Below are positions 1 to 12,539 of a DNA stretch of 64,000 nt, piece after piece. The stretch is from Timema cristinae. Taxonomy: Eukaryota; Arthropoda; Insecta; Phasmatodea; Timematidae. The stretch lies in assembly GCA_039000515.1 (NCBI GenBank), contig JBCFYV010000001.1, positions 57,025,372-57,089,371 of the forward strand. The letters are read 5' to 3'. The notes under the pieces are model-generated. The model was not told the DNA's origin and made no database searches. It saw nothing but the letters and a program-made list of their open reading frames with translations. Positions within the stretch are counted from its first letter, which is position 1. Each line of letters opens with the position of its first letter. The translations under genes were made by a program, and so were the position numbers.

Positions 1-32
1 TGCTAAACATAGACATTAATAATTTTACAGAG

Positions 33-296
33 GTGACCTGGTGGTCGAGGGGTAAGGTGTCAGACTTCTGTGCTGGCAGCCGGGGTTCAATCCTCGGCCC
101 CGGCACAGATTTATCTGATTACCAAACCCTTCCTTCACCTCTGACAAGACATCTTGTGAATGTGGGGAATGCCAGGCCTCCACCGTGGTTCGGATTCCAC
201 GTTAAACCGTAGGTCCTTCATTTCATCTCACAATCACCCTACCATTACACATTAGCGTAAGTGCGTATAACCCGAATGGGTAGTAAGACGCGGTGC

Positions 297-341
<45 letters not shown>
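33..341 (+). mobile_element. SINE-A copy 1 (tRNA-derived SINE, full length)
   Basis: A non-autonomous retroposon with a pol III type head: box A-like TGGTCGAGGGGTAAGG and box B-like GGGTTCAATCC. The shared body and the tail TAACCCGAATGGGTAGTAAG follow, ending in an (AAT)n run. An 8-bp duplication, attttaca, flanks it (22-29 and 341-348). It encodes no protein. Nine copies of this family lie in the window. Confidence 0.9.
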
Positions 342-1324
342 TTTTACATCCTCATTTCAGAATAAATAGCCAACCCCTTCCCACATAAATATTTCCAGCT
401 TAGTTGCAGTACTTCCAAAGGAATGCCAATCCTCTCTTTTTTAAAGTGTCTATTATTTTATCAGTCATTGGCAAGTGGGTGGGGTAAAATCTTATGTTTG
501 AGGATTCTTTAATTTATGAAACGTTAATATTTTTCAACGTAAAAAATTAGTTAACGCATTATAATATGACTTAAAAATCGAAAATAACAAAAATAAAACT
601 GAGAACATATAAATTATGTCTATAGCCAGAGGATTATGAACAGACTGTATGTGTACACAAGCATTGTCTGTTATGTAAAAGGAAAATAAGATATTTAATC
701 AAAATTCGGGCCCTGTAGATCAGTAAAGGCTGTACTCGAACCTTATCCACTTGTTGATCACTTACTGTACCCCCAGTTCACCACAGGTCAGGGGGTGGGT
801 GACGTTATTAACTCGAGCACATCTAACATGTGACAGGGGTAGGCGTAGTTCTATGTAAGCAAGTAAACAATTATTTATTAGTAGTTCTGTGTAAACAATA
901 GCTCTCAATCCCTACAGTCAAAACAATGCTAAGTACATCCTGTTAGGAATTAGTATATGTTCAAATAAGTAATACAGTCATACGATTTCTCCTTGGATTC
1001 CGAGTTTAAATTTGTCCTACAATTTATTCTTGATGACCAAGCTAGACATAAAAACAATTAATATTATATTCAATATCTAGTACATTATACTCTTAGAGAA
1101 TAACAGAGGACCACCTAGTTTAAGACGTCAGCCTCGCAATATATGTCAAAATTTAACAAAACAAAACAAAAAAACAAACCTCTAGAGGTACCCTATAGAT
1201 CTTTTAAAATAAATATAAATTCAAATCACTTGAGATGACTTATCAAACAAAAAACCTTTTGAGTGGCCGTAATATTAAAACTGATATCCAGCGTGAGAAC
1301 ATAAATATAATATATATACGTATT
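342..1324. other. AT-rich, nothing recognised
   Basis: No open frame above 60 codons. A possible hAT-like end CGGGCCCTG at 707-715 is the only pattern noticed. Confidence 0.6.
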
Positions 1325-1437
1325 TTCAGTAGTAGTAATAGGGATTAAAGGAAGTGTATCCGCATTTGCATGGAGGGAGAGCGTAAAACAATTTTTGATA
1401 AATGACATTCAATAACCTGACCGAGATTCGAACATTT
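1325..1437 (-). mobile_element. SINE-B fragment
   Basis: A minus-strand piece with the body motif gcatttgcatggagggagag and the box B complement gagattcgaac. The head and tail are missing or too decayed to place. Confidence 0.55.
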
Positions 1438-1465
1438 ATGTATATTTGAATATTTCAAGGCTTTA

Positions 1466-1630
1466 CAGGTTGCGAACATTAAATGTGTACCATTGAAAGC
1501 AAAAGTAATTTTTTCTACGTTGACTTATTTTAAAATCCAAGAGAGTCACTATATAATTATATATTTAATAAATCAACGTAGAAAAAAACTACTTTTGCTT
1601 TCAATGGTACAAATTTAATGTTCGCAGCCT
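1466..1630. mobile_element. Foldback (MITE-like) element, 165 bp
   Basis: The left arm (from AGGTTGCGAACATTAAATG) and the right arm (to ATTTAATGTTCGCAGCCT) are near-perfect inverted copies about 60 bases long. They include a 20-base block around CCATTGAAAGCAAAAGTA. The spacer is about 40 AT-rich bases. It carries no gene. The flanks show no certain duplication. Confidence 0.75.
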
Positions 1631-1659
1631 AAACATCCTTCAAATATACCCAGATACTT

Positions 1660-3331
1660 TCCAAATAAACATAATTGAAAACTGAGCACACATATCGTTA
1701 TCTAATTATTTCAAGCTTACTGGTCCGGTTAGTATCAGCATAGCATAGGTCTAAGTTACAGACTAAAATATGCATTAGTTGCACATTAAAATAAACCTTA
1801 GTTACAAAATAAAATAAGTCCTAGCTATGCACCAAGTTATACCTTAGCTGCCCACTAAAATATACCTTAGTTGAATATTAAAATAGACCAGAATTATTTT
1901 AAATCAAATTCCACGTTTAATAATTTGAATAAAATGTATATATATATTTATATGTTCAAATTCTTGGAATTGGATTATTGCTTGGTAGAGCTCTGATAGT
2001 AAATAGTTAGTTCCCTTCACTCTGGTGTCAAACTTGCACTTTAAAGCCAATGCACAGTCATTTGCTCACTACATTATTGTGTTCGTTGTTTCTATTTAAT
2101 AGATTATTGAATGGGGGGTGAGAATCAGGCTCTGAAAACACCACGAGAAATAGGCCGGCTTTAAATTGGATTGGAAACATCCATCCCTACTTCGCAGGGC
2201 GTAAGCGCCGAATATACTTATATAGCTTAAGTTGTTTGTCTATTAGTGTAAAGTTAACTTAATATATAAGCCTATAAATAGATATGGACTATATTTAAAC
2301 ATGAAAAGGCATATATTAGGCTACATGGCCGTGAAACTTACGATCGGTGGGATTTGCATCCCCGACATTCAAATTTGTAAAACTAAACACTTTTCAATAC
2401 GGAATATATTTTAGAACGTTATTTTGATCTGTGACTTGAAATTGGAACGTGCCAAAGCACTAACAGTCAAAATTACTCATGTTGGTGCTTTATTTTATAT
2501 TAACCAAGCTAACCTAAACTATGATGAGAAAATAATACTTTAAATTGGGGTATTAAAAATTTGTTTTGTAATTAAAATTAATCAAATAGTATTAAGTAGA
2601 TTTACAATTTATAACGAGTTCAAAAATAATGAATAAAAACAAAAATATTAAAAAGGTAATTCAGAAGCCCTTCTCCAAGACATTTTATATTTGGGAGGTT
2701 TAATGTCCAGTTTATGAACACGCCAAATAAATAACCAAATTAATACTAGATTTACAAATAAAGATGTTAGATAACTATTACATGTAAACATTAAGTCTAT
2801 ATATTAAACAAAGAAAACTGAAATTATAAGACAATTTAACTGCCAATAAAATATGGGAGAGTTAAAATATAAAATATTAAACAGAATTTCTAAATATTTA
2901 AATATTACATGTATACATGCTCCACACACACACACACATACACACACGGTTCTGGCTGCATTAACCGGACACTCTTTTCCACCCCGAGTTAAAGGGAGTT
3001 TTCAAAACTTTTCAGAGCATTCTAAAAAAAAATTAAAAAAACTTTATTAGGGGTCTTTATATTAATCATTACTCACTCATGTGTCAAAATCAGTGTCAAA
3101 GGTGTAAACTGCATTACGTATCTCTTTAACGTATGAATACATCAAAGTAAATCTAACTACTATTTAAACTGTCAGAAAAGTACGTTTTGATAGGCTGGCA
3201 ATGATAATTTGCATTATTGGTTTCTTTCAAGTTACGTTTAGTGTTTGTGGCACAGTTTTATTATGTTTATTGTTTTAAATATAATATATAAATCTTAAGG
3301 CTCACTGTACTAACAGTTAGTGATAAAAAAA
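1660..3331. other. AT-rich, nothing recognised
   Basis: Apart from the CA microsatellite at 2919, no repeat or coding signal was noticed. Several repeated words such as TAGTTACAAAATAAAATA near 1800 suggest old decayed sequence. Confidence 0.6.
2919..2949. repeat. (CA)n microsatellite
   Basis: An imperfect CA run with one TA interruption. It lies inside a spurious open frame (2853-3050). Confidence 0.9.
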
Positions 3332-3848
3332 CAGGGCATATTTAAAAATGGTGTGTAAAGCTTCGAAAAGTCGAAGTTGAAGGTCAAATATCCTTCGACT
3401 TCGACTCCGATATCTACAATAACCTTCGCATATAACGAAAAATTTTGAAGGAAGGATAAAACCTCGATAAATTATCAAACAATTTAATTTTATCTTAATA
3501 AATATTTCATTTTTTAATATTTGATAACTTTAAAACAAATTACTAGTCATTGTTAAAATTCTGTTTAGTAACTAACCAACACGACGTGAGCATGGATCAA
3601 AAACGGTTAAGTATTATATATCTATCACGAACATAATTTTGTAAAAAATAAAAATACCTATAAAGAAATAACACCGTGGTCACTGGTATGAAGCAGAGAA
3701 AGCGCTTTAGTTGTGATATCATCGCAGCTTGCGTCTAATATTTGGTCCTTAATATTCTATTTCTTTGGAATTATCTGTGACAAATTTACACGTGCATTTT
3801 GACACAGAAGTTTTTCATAGCTTCTTCGCATTTTCTTTATTATTCAAA

Positions 3849-3944
3849 ATGGCCGATACGGAAAGTAGGAAACGAAAATGGAATTTAATTTATAATTATT
3901 ATCAGAGAAATGCGGATAAAAATACATGCATATGTCAAGTTTGA
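3849..3944 (+). pseudogene. hAT transposase N-terminus remnant (BED finger)
   Basis: A 31-codon open frame starts at an ATG preceded by AAA and ends at TGA. It begins MADTESRKRKWNLIYNYY and reaches CICQV just before the stop. A basic start, a Trp-led aromatic segment and a Cys-x-Cys pair spaced this way are typical of the first half of a BED-type zinc finger, the DNA-binding domain of hAT transposases. The stop falls where a further residue of the finger would be expected. The His/Cys second half and the RNase H-like catalytic domain are not found in the element. It sits inside the inverted-end element at 3332-4390, which supports the reading. Confidence 0.55.
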
Positions 3945-4081
3945 AAAATAATGTTATAAGCTCCACGATGTTAGTACAAATTAAAGATTAATCAAGAATC
4001 AAATAGCCAAAGCTTTTAATTAGGCTTTTTAGTGAGGATTATTCCATCTAGATATCATATTCTGAAAATTTAAAAATGACG

Positions 4082-4144
4082 CCTGGACACGGGAATCGAA
4101 ACCAAATCGAACCAAAGGTCCCGGGTTCGATTCCCGTGTCCAGG
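4082..4144. repeat. Perfect 19-bp inverted repeat made of a tRNA 3' half
   Basis: CCTGGACACGGGAATCGAA (4082-4100) is exactly inverted as TTCGATTCCCGTGTCCAGG (4126-4144) with a 25-base spacer. The right arm is a tRNA T-arm and acceptor 3' strand with a box B, and it recurs in slightly changed form at 32066-32084. Confidence 0.85.
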
Positions 4145-4390
4145 TGTCCTTTTTTACTAAGCTTATCAGTAAACCTGTGTGCATTAGTAATTAATATAGT
4201 CCTTAGGTAACAAATAAGAAAATTTTCCTGGCCCTTGTTACTGACAAGATCTAGAAAAATAATTAATTTAAAAATTAAAATTGGCGTTAAGTGACAGCAA
4301 CAAAAATTCTAGGGAGCTTCGACTTCGACTTTTATTCGCAAGTTTCAAGATTCGCTTTGCATTTAAAAAGTGGCCTTCGCAAACCCCTAA

Positions 4391-7300
4391 TATTTTAATT
4401 AAACATAGGCTATAATGAGAGTAAAGGAAAAGCAAATAAATAGTTGAAATAACTAACTTTTTTGAAAAAAAGTCATCAAAACCCCTGGACTGGGCTTAAT
4501 CCCCTTGTCCTTAACAAATCTACCCACAAAAACAATCTAATTATATTATAATTATACCAAACAAAAAGTTTTTATTCTTACGACCATAAAAAGTAACTTT
4601 GTCAAGGTAAATTAATGTCCAAATAGTTTGATTTATATTAAATGGGCCCATACTTGCTATCCTTAACCTAGCCTTGTAGCTTGGTAAATCAGAGAGTCAA
4701 TTTAAAGGTAAGAACTCATATTTTCTTAGGGTGAATAATATTAAAAATAAATGGTTAAGAAAATAAATACATTGTTAAGAAAAAACTCTGGGATTTCAAG
4801 TAAATTCTTTTGCACACTCAACGTGATCATCCCTTCGGGTTTATTTGTTCATCTTGTATAAAAAGTGACAACTATCTACGTTAAAAATTGATGACAAAAA
4901 GTGGAAATATCCAAACAATAAACTTTAAAATATTTGAAACCTCACATTCGAAGAAGTTGATTTCTCACAAATTAGGGTACAGATCTAAAAGTGAAGGGTT
5001 TCAACTATAAGATACTATTAGAAACAAGAAGGTTGAAAAAGCTTGTAGACAAAATTAAGTTTACTATTTTCAACCAAAAAATGCGCCCAAGAATAAATTT
5101 CAGTTTGGAAAAGTTAGCACACTGACAGGACCTCTACCATGTTTGTTCCCAAGATTAAAAAAAGTACACACACAAATTCAACAAGTTTACTTTCATTTGT
5201 CACTAAAACGAAATCATGAATCTTGTTCTTTATATTGGCTCCTCCCAGACAACCACACCTTGCTAGGCTTGATTGATAATATTATACAACTCTTCCAGCA
5301 ACCATGTTCTCTTCCCTTGCCAAGATGCCGGCTGATGAATAACCGACTGACCTCAATCAACAAGTGGGACAGGTTACTGGAGATAGGGTTAGATTGTTTT
5401 GATGAGAAGTAAATAAAGATACCAAGAGATCTGGTGCAGTTCCTTGGAACAAGTCGTGTTGATAAAAGAAAGAAGTATTAAAGTTAGGTTTACTTGCAGT
5501 AAAATGGGAGCAACGCTATACAATGTAGGTTGACATGACAAAAACACATATGCAACTTAAGTGCTATATGTTACAATGAAAACAAGTGTGAGACAATGTT
5601 GAACAGCAGAAGTAGAAATATTATTGCTTATAATACGGCTGTGAGGTATTAGCAACGTTAACATACATCACAATCATAATTACTGTTTTTCCTACAAAGG
5701 TTGCAGCAGTGTCACTATTCTGTTTTGCTCTCTTTTAGTGTTTTACAGTCACCTCTCTCTCCTCTCCGTCTCGCTCTCTAACCTTCAAGCACTGGACTGA
5801 GAAAAGGCAAGTTAAAACTTTTCCGGCATAGAAATGTGATGAAAACAATGTTATAATTATTGAGATATCTCCAAGATTTTCTCAAGTTTATACAAACTAA
5901 GTTATCATTTATTTATCACTACATACTTTTAGATATTAATTTAGCTTTAAAACTTCTTAAAAACCTAATAAATGAAGCGTGTTTCTCAAAACTATACTCT
6001 TTCTTACTCGTGAATTGAAATAACTACAACATTATGGTCATGTGAAGACACAATTAAACCTGTCGATTCGATTTAATTTGTATCACTCTCGTGTTCAAGT
6101 CCAATATATTTAACCTTTTCAATACCCATATGATGCCCATCTACAATAGCTAATGGAACAACCTCTTTGATAGTAAGTAGTTCTTTTTTTTTTTAACTCA
6201 AGGTTTTGGATCAGCACGAAACATGTTTGGGCCTCGATTTACATCCGAACTGTACAATATTGATATTATGCCTGGTCGAAATATATGCATATTATTTTAA
6301 AGACCTTAAAGAATGTAACAGAGTAAACTAGATATATTTTCCCCTTCAATGATTAATGCAAATCCTTCACGTGATCGGTTAATGTTCCGCTTGTCAGGAC
6401 AGAAGACGTGTGCAGAAAACAAACAGCCTCCAAGGTGGAACAATGTTTACAAATATGACACATTGCATTACATATTGCACACGGCGCAATAAAAGCAGAC
6501 CTTAACACCATGTCATAAAAATTATGTCCGCAAAGGATAATTTTCTTGCAGCACATTTATGTTCTTTTGGGATTAAAATTTTTTAACTTTTAAATAGAAG
6601 GGATAGTATGACATTTTGATGTTGATATCCCTAAGGTTTTAAAAAACAAACAAGAGAGAAACCTAAAAACCGCAAACGTTTAAACTAAGCTAAAAACTAT
6701 TTACCTTTCCACGAAAGTGTATGTCTGAATGTCGCCATTTTGTCACTTTAAAATACAATGCGGGAAATGACATGTTTTATCACCACATGAATCACAAGAA
6801 ACGATGTTTTGTCAAGCGGTTGCGGTTGTCTCTATAGCGCTTGACATTGTATCAAGAACGCAAATATGGTTGAAAAGTTGCTTTTTGCATGTAGCAATAA
6901 TTGTTTCTAATAAATTGAAATTAGATCATGATTATGTAAATCACACTTGTTATAAAATTTAGCAACTGTACAAAGGGCTGTAGCTTTATATCCAGTAAAA
7001 TATACTTTATGTGGAATTGAATACACATTTCAACACAGCCCACATTTTAAATTTTCTTTTATCTGTGGTAGTTAGATTCAATTGATATCAAACCCAAAAG
7101 ATGATATCATTTAGTCAATAAAAATTAATTAGCACAATATCAGTTCCCTCCCAAATACAGTACGTATGTAAGAACAACCACACAGTATTAAATTAAACAC
7201 TCAACCAAAGATAAATTGGACGACATGCGCGAAACTACGTGTAACTATGTTCCTACCGAGATTAGTTTATTTAGGCTGTTTCATTCTTTGAATGATTTCA

Positions 7301-7529
7301 CGAAAGTCTTCGTAACGAAACTATTTTTCTCATATTAGAGTAATAAAAAGCTTTAGAGAATTTAGCCAGTATTTATTTCTAAGCGTTACTGTGATTTGTA
7401 ATCAATCAATTATTTAATCGTACCAAAAAAAAGATAAAATAATTAAAGGAGGCTCCATTTTAGGGGTTCGTATGACAAGGTCAAGATCTATTTCCTTTCT
7501 AATGTTTTAGTTTACTTCACCTATTCACT
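4391..7529. other. AT-rich, no supported gene
   Basis: The open frame 5143-5412 (89 codons) and the minus-strand Cys-rich frame 6353-6556 (9 Cys in 67 codons) have no start context, splice signals or family match. A pyrimidine-rich CTCTCTCTCCTCTCCGTCTC lies near 5753. Confidence 0.55.
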
Positions 7530-7713
7530 GAATTGCCGATGAAGGGGAGATCTGGGTTGGTTCAACTACCGGTCAGGTGTATTAGAGGTTTTTTAAGTTC
7601 ATATTTTCTCACTTTCTCTCAATACAAATGTGGGTACATTACCTCTGAGTTATATGTTCCTAATCCCTAATCAATTAATATATTTTCGAACTGGGTAGTA
7701 AGACGTAGTGCAC
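7530..7713 (+). mobile_element. SINE-B copy, decayed, next to the 44-bp array
   Basis: It carries GCCGATGAAGGGGAGATCTGG, a body with CAAATGTGGGTACATTACC, and the tail CTGGGTAGTAAGACGTAGTGC. Its tail runs straight into the first unit of the 44-bp minisatellite. Confidence 0.7.
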
Positions 7714-7719
7714 TAAGAC

Positions 7720-9604
7720 AGATAACACTATTTACTACCCCTCCTCACCAACTGACATCAGACATATAACACTATTTACTACCCCTCCTCACCAACTGAC
7801 ATCAGACATATAACACTATTTACTACCCCTCCTCACCAACTGACATCAGACATATAACACTATTTACTACCCCTCCTCACCAACCGACATCAGACATATA
7901 ACACTATTTACTACCCCTCCTCACCAACTGACATCAGACATATAACACTATTTACTACCCCTCCTCACCAACTGACATCAGACATATAACACTATTTACT
8001 ACCCTCCTCACCAACTGACATCAGACATATAACACTATTTACTACCCCTCCTCATCAATTGACATCAGACATATAACACTATTTACTACCCCTCCTCACC
8101 AACTGACATCAGACATATAACACTATTTACTACACCTCTTCACCAACTGACATCAGACATATAACACTATTTACTACCCCTCCTCACCAACTGACATCAG
8201 ACATATAACACTATTTACTACCCCTCCTCACCAACTGACATCAGACATATAACACTATTTACTACCCCTCCTCACCAACTGACATCAGACATATAACACT
8301 ATTTACTACCCCTCCTCACAAACTGACATCAGACATATAACACTATTTACTACCCCTCCTCACCAACTGACATCAGACATATAACACTATTTACTACCCC
8401 TCCTCACCAACTGACATCAGACATATAACACTATTTACTACCCCTCCTCACCAACTGACATCAGACATATAACACTATTTACTACCCCTCCTCACAAACT
8501 GACATCAGACATATAACACTATTTACTACCCCTCCTCACCAACTGACATCAGACATATAACACTATTTACTACACCTCCTCACAAACTGACATCAGACAT
8601 ATAACAACACTATTTACTACCCCTCTCACCAACTGACATCAGACATATAACACTATTTACTACCCCTCCTCACCAACTGACATCAGACATATAACACTAT
8701 TTACTACCCCTCCTCACCAACCGACATCAGACATATAACACTATTTACTACCCTCCTCACCAACTGACATCAGACATATAACACTATTTACTACCCTCCT
8801 CACCAACTGACATCAGACATATAACACTATTTACTACCCCTCTTCACCAACTGACATCAGACATAAAACACTATTTACTACCCCTCCTCACCAACTGACA
8901 TCAGACATATAACACTATTTACTACCCCTCCTCACCAACTGACATCAGACATATAACACTATTTACTACCCCTCCTCACCAACTGACATCAGACATATAA
9001 CACTATTTACTACCCCTCTTCACCAACTGACATCAGACATATAACACTATTTACTACACCTCCTCACCAACTGACATCAGACATATAACACTATTTACTA
9101 CACCTCTTCACCAACTGACATCAGACATATAACACTATTTACTACCCCTCCTCACCAACTGACATCAGACATATAACACTATTTACTACCCTCCTCACCA
9201 ACTGACATCAGACATATAACACTATTTACTACCCCTCCTCACAAACTGACATCAGACATATAACACTATTTACTACCCTCCTCACCAACTGACATCAGAC
9301 ATATAAAACTATTTACTACCCCTCCTCACCAACTGACATCAGACATATAACACTATTTACTACACCTCTTCACCAACTGACATCAGACATATAACACTAT
9401 TTACTACCCCTCCTCATCAACTGACATCAGACATATAACACTATTTACTACCCCTCCTCACCAACTGACATCAGAGATATAACACTATTTACTACACCTC
9501 TTCACCAACTGACATCAGACATATAACACTATTTACTACCCCTCCTCACAAACTGACATCAGACATATAACACTATTTACTACCCCTCCTCACCAACTGA
9601 CATC
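7720..9604. repeat. 44-bp minisatellite, about 43 units
   Basis: The unit starts ACATCAGACATATAACACTA and continues TTTACTACCCCTCCTCACCA with ACTG. Units differ by single changes: CTCCTC to CTCTTC, CCCC to CACC, loss of one C, ACCAACTG to ACAAACTG. One unit has an extra AACA near 8605. Units are homogeneous from end to end. It begins right at a SINE-B tail and ends abruptly at CATCGCAGC. No open frame spans it. Confidence 0.97.
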
Positions 9605-10954
9605 GCAGCACCATCAGCTCTGGACAGAGTCAACAGCGATTATTTCGAGTGTTGTGTTATCAGAATAATTGCACCATCCTTAACTCCTAATGAACTCGAG
9701 GTTAGGGTGCTTGAGCTCCCCCCACCCCCTCCTAAATAAAAACCCCGAACTCCGAGTAGTGCTCAGTTTGTCAACCGAGTGGTCCAACATATTTCTCTTG
9801 GCCGACTAGAGATAGCACTACGTGTCGCCTGACAAGACACAGCTTTACGGTTCATTTGTCCGTATGCAAATATAGACAAGAGTGTGCTTGCTACGTCATA
9901 CATAGACAAGCAGCCCACCCACCTGCCATGTCTTCATTATCATTGCACTCGAGCAGGTCAAGGGAGGGTCCTAGGGTCTTTGGTGAACCCCAATAACCTC
10001 AAAAATACAAATAAGATTAAGTTTAACGAGTCGTACAAGGGGCAAGTTTCTTGCTGTCCAAGTCACATGGTTTATCGTAAAGCCCAACATCGCTTTGGTA
10101 GAGTATGGCAAATGTATGTCTTGAGAAATTGTGTCTTTCAATTTTATTATTTTTTAAATTTGAAATTTTTGTGCACATCTTCAAAGCGTAAATTCTAAAA
10201 CTTTTATACAGCTAAATTCACGCCATTATTAGTGATAAAATATATTAATAGGTAAATTACTATCTATTAATTATTATTAATATTATTATTAATACAATGT
10301 AAGGGGTCGTTTGATTAATGCACTCACTTAAGTATTGTGTGCCGGCTAGAGCCGGCTATTTTCTTGTTTTGTTCAAGTCACAAATATGAATTAAGTAATT
10401 GACATGTTGATTTAAGAGGCTAAAAGTATGAGTGAGTGCTTTTCTCTCAATTGAGACTGAGATACGTACTTTTAGTGTGCGGTTAATTTTACTAAACAAT
10501 TATCCTTAATTTTACTTGGTTTAGTATGATCTTTAAATAATATTCTCTGATGACACATTTTCAGGATTTTGTTTATATAAATGTGTTTATTGAAAGCATC
10601 CAAAATAACTACAAAGTGTTTTAAGGGCCCGTTGTGGAAGTAGTATTCTAAATTTAAATTATATTTAAAGTTGAAATAATTGAAATTTTTAAAAGTTTGC
10701 CTAGCTTACATATTAGTTTAGATAGTAAATGGTAACTTTCATTCCCAGGGAGCTACGCTTTCCCTGATGGATGCAGTGTACATCTGTCTCTTTGTGAATT
10801 CAGAGAATCAATCATTTTCCAACAGAACTATAATATTTTATAGGGTGTCATTTGGCCAAGGCCACAAATTGTCACAATTTTACTATTACACTAACATAAG
10901 AGAATACATTTTGTAGTGTCCAGTGGAGCACTTAATGATATTTGCAGCCGAGTT
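9605..10954. other. GC-richer start then AT-rich, unassigned
   Basis: 9605-10060 is clearly richer in G and C than average and contains CTAAATAAAAACCCCG (a TATA-like word) near 9733 and a 104-codon frame (9884-10198) with no known domain. It could be an old element end or a promoter. The rest is AT-rich. Confidence 0.4.
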
Positions 10955-11125
10955 TAGGGGACAGTTTGATTGTCATACTTAGTAAGCCTCATATGCTGCG
11001 CTACACTAAATATTAGACGACACCTACTTAGACTGGAATGAAATGTGCCGGTCTCGCATATGAAGCTGTCCCATTTCATTCTGGTCCAGGCAGCTGTCGT
11101 TCAGTATTATGTATAGCACCGCACT
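10955..11125. mobile_element. Diverged relative of the 24484 foldback MITE
   Basis: TGCGCTACACTAAATATTAG, then GACGACACCTACTTAGACTGG and a reversed second arm with GGCAGCTGTCG and TAGCACCGCAC match the layout of 24484-24660. Here the arms have diverged. The open frame 11107-11319 partly overlaps it. Confidence 0.65.
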
Positions 11126-11397
11126 CTACGAGTAATTAGTATAACTATGGACATGTCCCTTAACCTCACTTTGGCTGGCATGGTTAGTAAGCTCCTGTAT
11201 ACGTCTATGCGTGCACCTTTCCCTCTCGACCCTGTATAGTTGAGGTAGCCTTGTAGTTGGTAGATGAACAGTTTCACATGCATCCCATCACCTTGGCAAT
11301 CAACGTTAGAATTTATCATTCAAAAAGTATTTCAAGCCTCCGTATGTGCGTGTGTTTTGATCCATGGGGTGTCAATGAGGATGGTAGGTTAAATCAG

Positions 11398-11460
11398 GAG
11401 TCGGCGAACTTTTTGGGCTCCAATTGACTTACAAACTTATCAAAGATACCACGATCATCC
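11398..11460 (+). mobile_element. hAT-like terminal sequence
   Basis: CAGGAGTCGGCGAACTTTTT is close to a widespread hAT terminus. The downstream 60 bases are AT-rich and the partner end is not seen. Confidence 0.45.
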
Positions 11461-11671
11461 ATAGTTTTTATAATCTAGTTTTGTTCTATTTTGTTTAGAT
11501 ATTTCATTTATTTCTAAAATTTAACTTTTTCTGGAATACTTATGTCCCCACCACTCTAGCAAGAAGAAATTATAATAAATACAATTTATATTTCCACATG
11601 AACATGGTTCATTTTCTGATAATATTACCGATAATGACCATTCAAGGTTATTTTTTGTCACCCAAATATTA

Positions 11672-12020
11672 TTCTAAAGTAAAGTAAACCAAACTCTAGT
11701 AGTCCGAAATTCCGTATAGTCCGAACACACTTTTCGGAAAATCAGGGGGAAAAAATCAAATATATTTTATTGGTTAACAAGCTCAAAGTTAAAAGAGAAT
11801 TGTAAGAAAGTGTGATATATGATAATAAATGCTTAATATTTGTATGTTGTAGTCCAAACGATGTGTTTTTCTGTCGATAAAAACAATAACAGTATATATT
11901 AAAGGTTATACATTAGTTAAATAAATGAAAATTTTACTAAAATCATTAAACTGTAATTCAAAATTTGTGGAAATATCGAATGTAATCAGAATTCTCGCCA
12001 AACCGAATAAAAACTCCTGG
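11672..12020. mobile_element. pogo/Tigger-like (Tc1/mariner) fragment
   Basis: Repeated AGTCCGAA motifs near 11700 (TAGTAGTCCGAAATTCC, TATAGTCCGAACACAC), followed by TTTTCGGAAAATCAGG, look like the terminal region of a pogo/Tigger element. Weak matching words recur near 11850 and 11998. No transposase frame was found. Confidence 0.4.
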
Positions 12021-12539
12021 TTTATAGGAGTGCAGATGAAGGCGTAGAATCAAATAGGATGTGACTTGATTCTCTACAAGTGTTTAAAGTTTATAATTTC
12101 GATCATGAAGTAGCATACTTTTCTTTTTTCGTTAGCACCGACCATGTGGAACATACTATAGACGTATAAGAAACGGTATTTACAGAGTATATCTGATGTC
12201 TGTCTACTATGATTATTTCAGATTAAATATGAACTATGATAACTCTAGAATAACGGTGTAATATATTAACATATACAATATAAGTTTGGAAAGATTATAA
12301 TCATATTTTTAGACTACAATGTAGACGTGGTAAACAGTTTAAATGTCAAGTCAGATATAGTGTTATTAATATTCTCACATCCAATTATTGATCACTTCAT
12401 TGAATAATAAATTAAGACAGGTAATTTGGTTTGTTTGAAATAAGTGTAATGTTATTGAAATAACCGTAGGAATAACCGTAAGAATTGAATGGGCGCGAAG
12501 CTACCCAAATTTTGTTTTGTCGGTATTATTTCTTCTAAA

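Larger units (their letters stand above)
3332..4390 (+). mobile_element. hAT-like DNA element, internally deleted
   Basis: The ends are inverted relatives: AGGGCATATTTAAAAATGG on the left and, reverse-complemented, TAGGGGTTTGCGAAGGCC on the right. Both are followed inward by clusters of TTCGACTTCGAC. An open frame inside (3849-3944) looks like the start of a BED-finger transposase. No clear 8-bp duplication was found, so the outer ends may be off by several bases. Confidence 0.5.

Noticed and set aside
4671..4706. 36-base plus-strand interval between CCTAG and GTAAGA, open in one frame
   Set aside because: Too short to carry evidence; consensus donor words occur many times by chance.
5143..5412. 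89-codon open frame
   Set aside because: It begins at TTG rather than a good ATG, shows no domain and has no splice borders.
6353..6556. Cys-rich 67-codon minus-strand frame (possible zinc finger)
   Set aside because: The Cys spacing (2-3-2-2) fits no known finger, there are no splice or start signals, and the composition is AT-driven.
7720..9604. CRISPR array
   Set aside because: The 44-bp units are contiguous without unique spacers and the context is a eukaryotic repeat-rich genome.
9605..10060. LTR of a retrotransposon
   Set aside because: A TATA-like word and GC-rich text suggested it, but no second copy, TG...CA ends, primer binding site or duplication was found.
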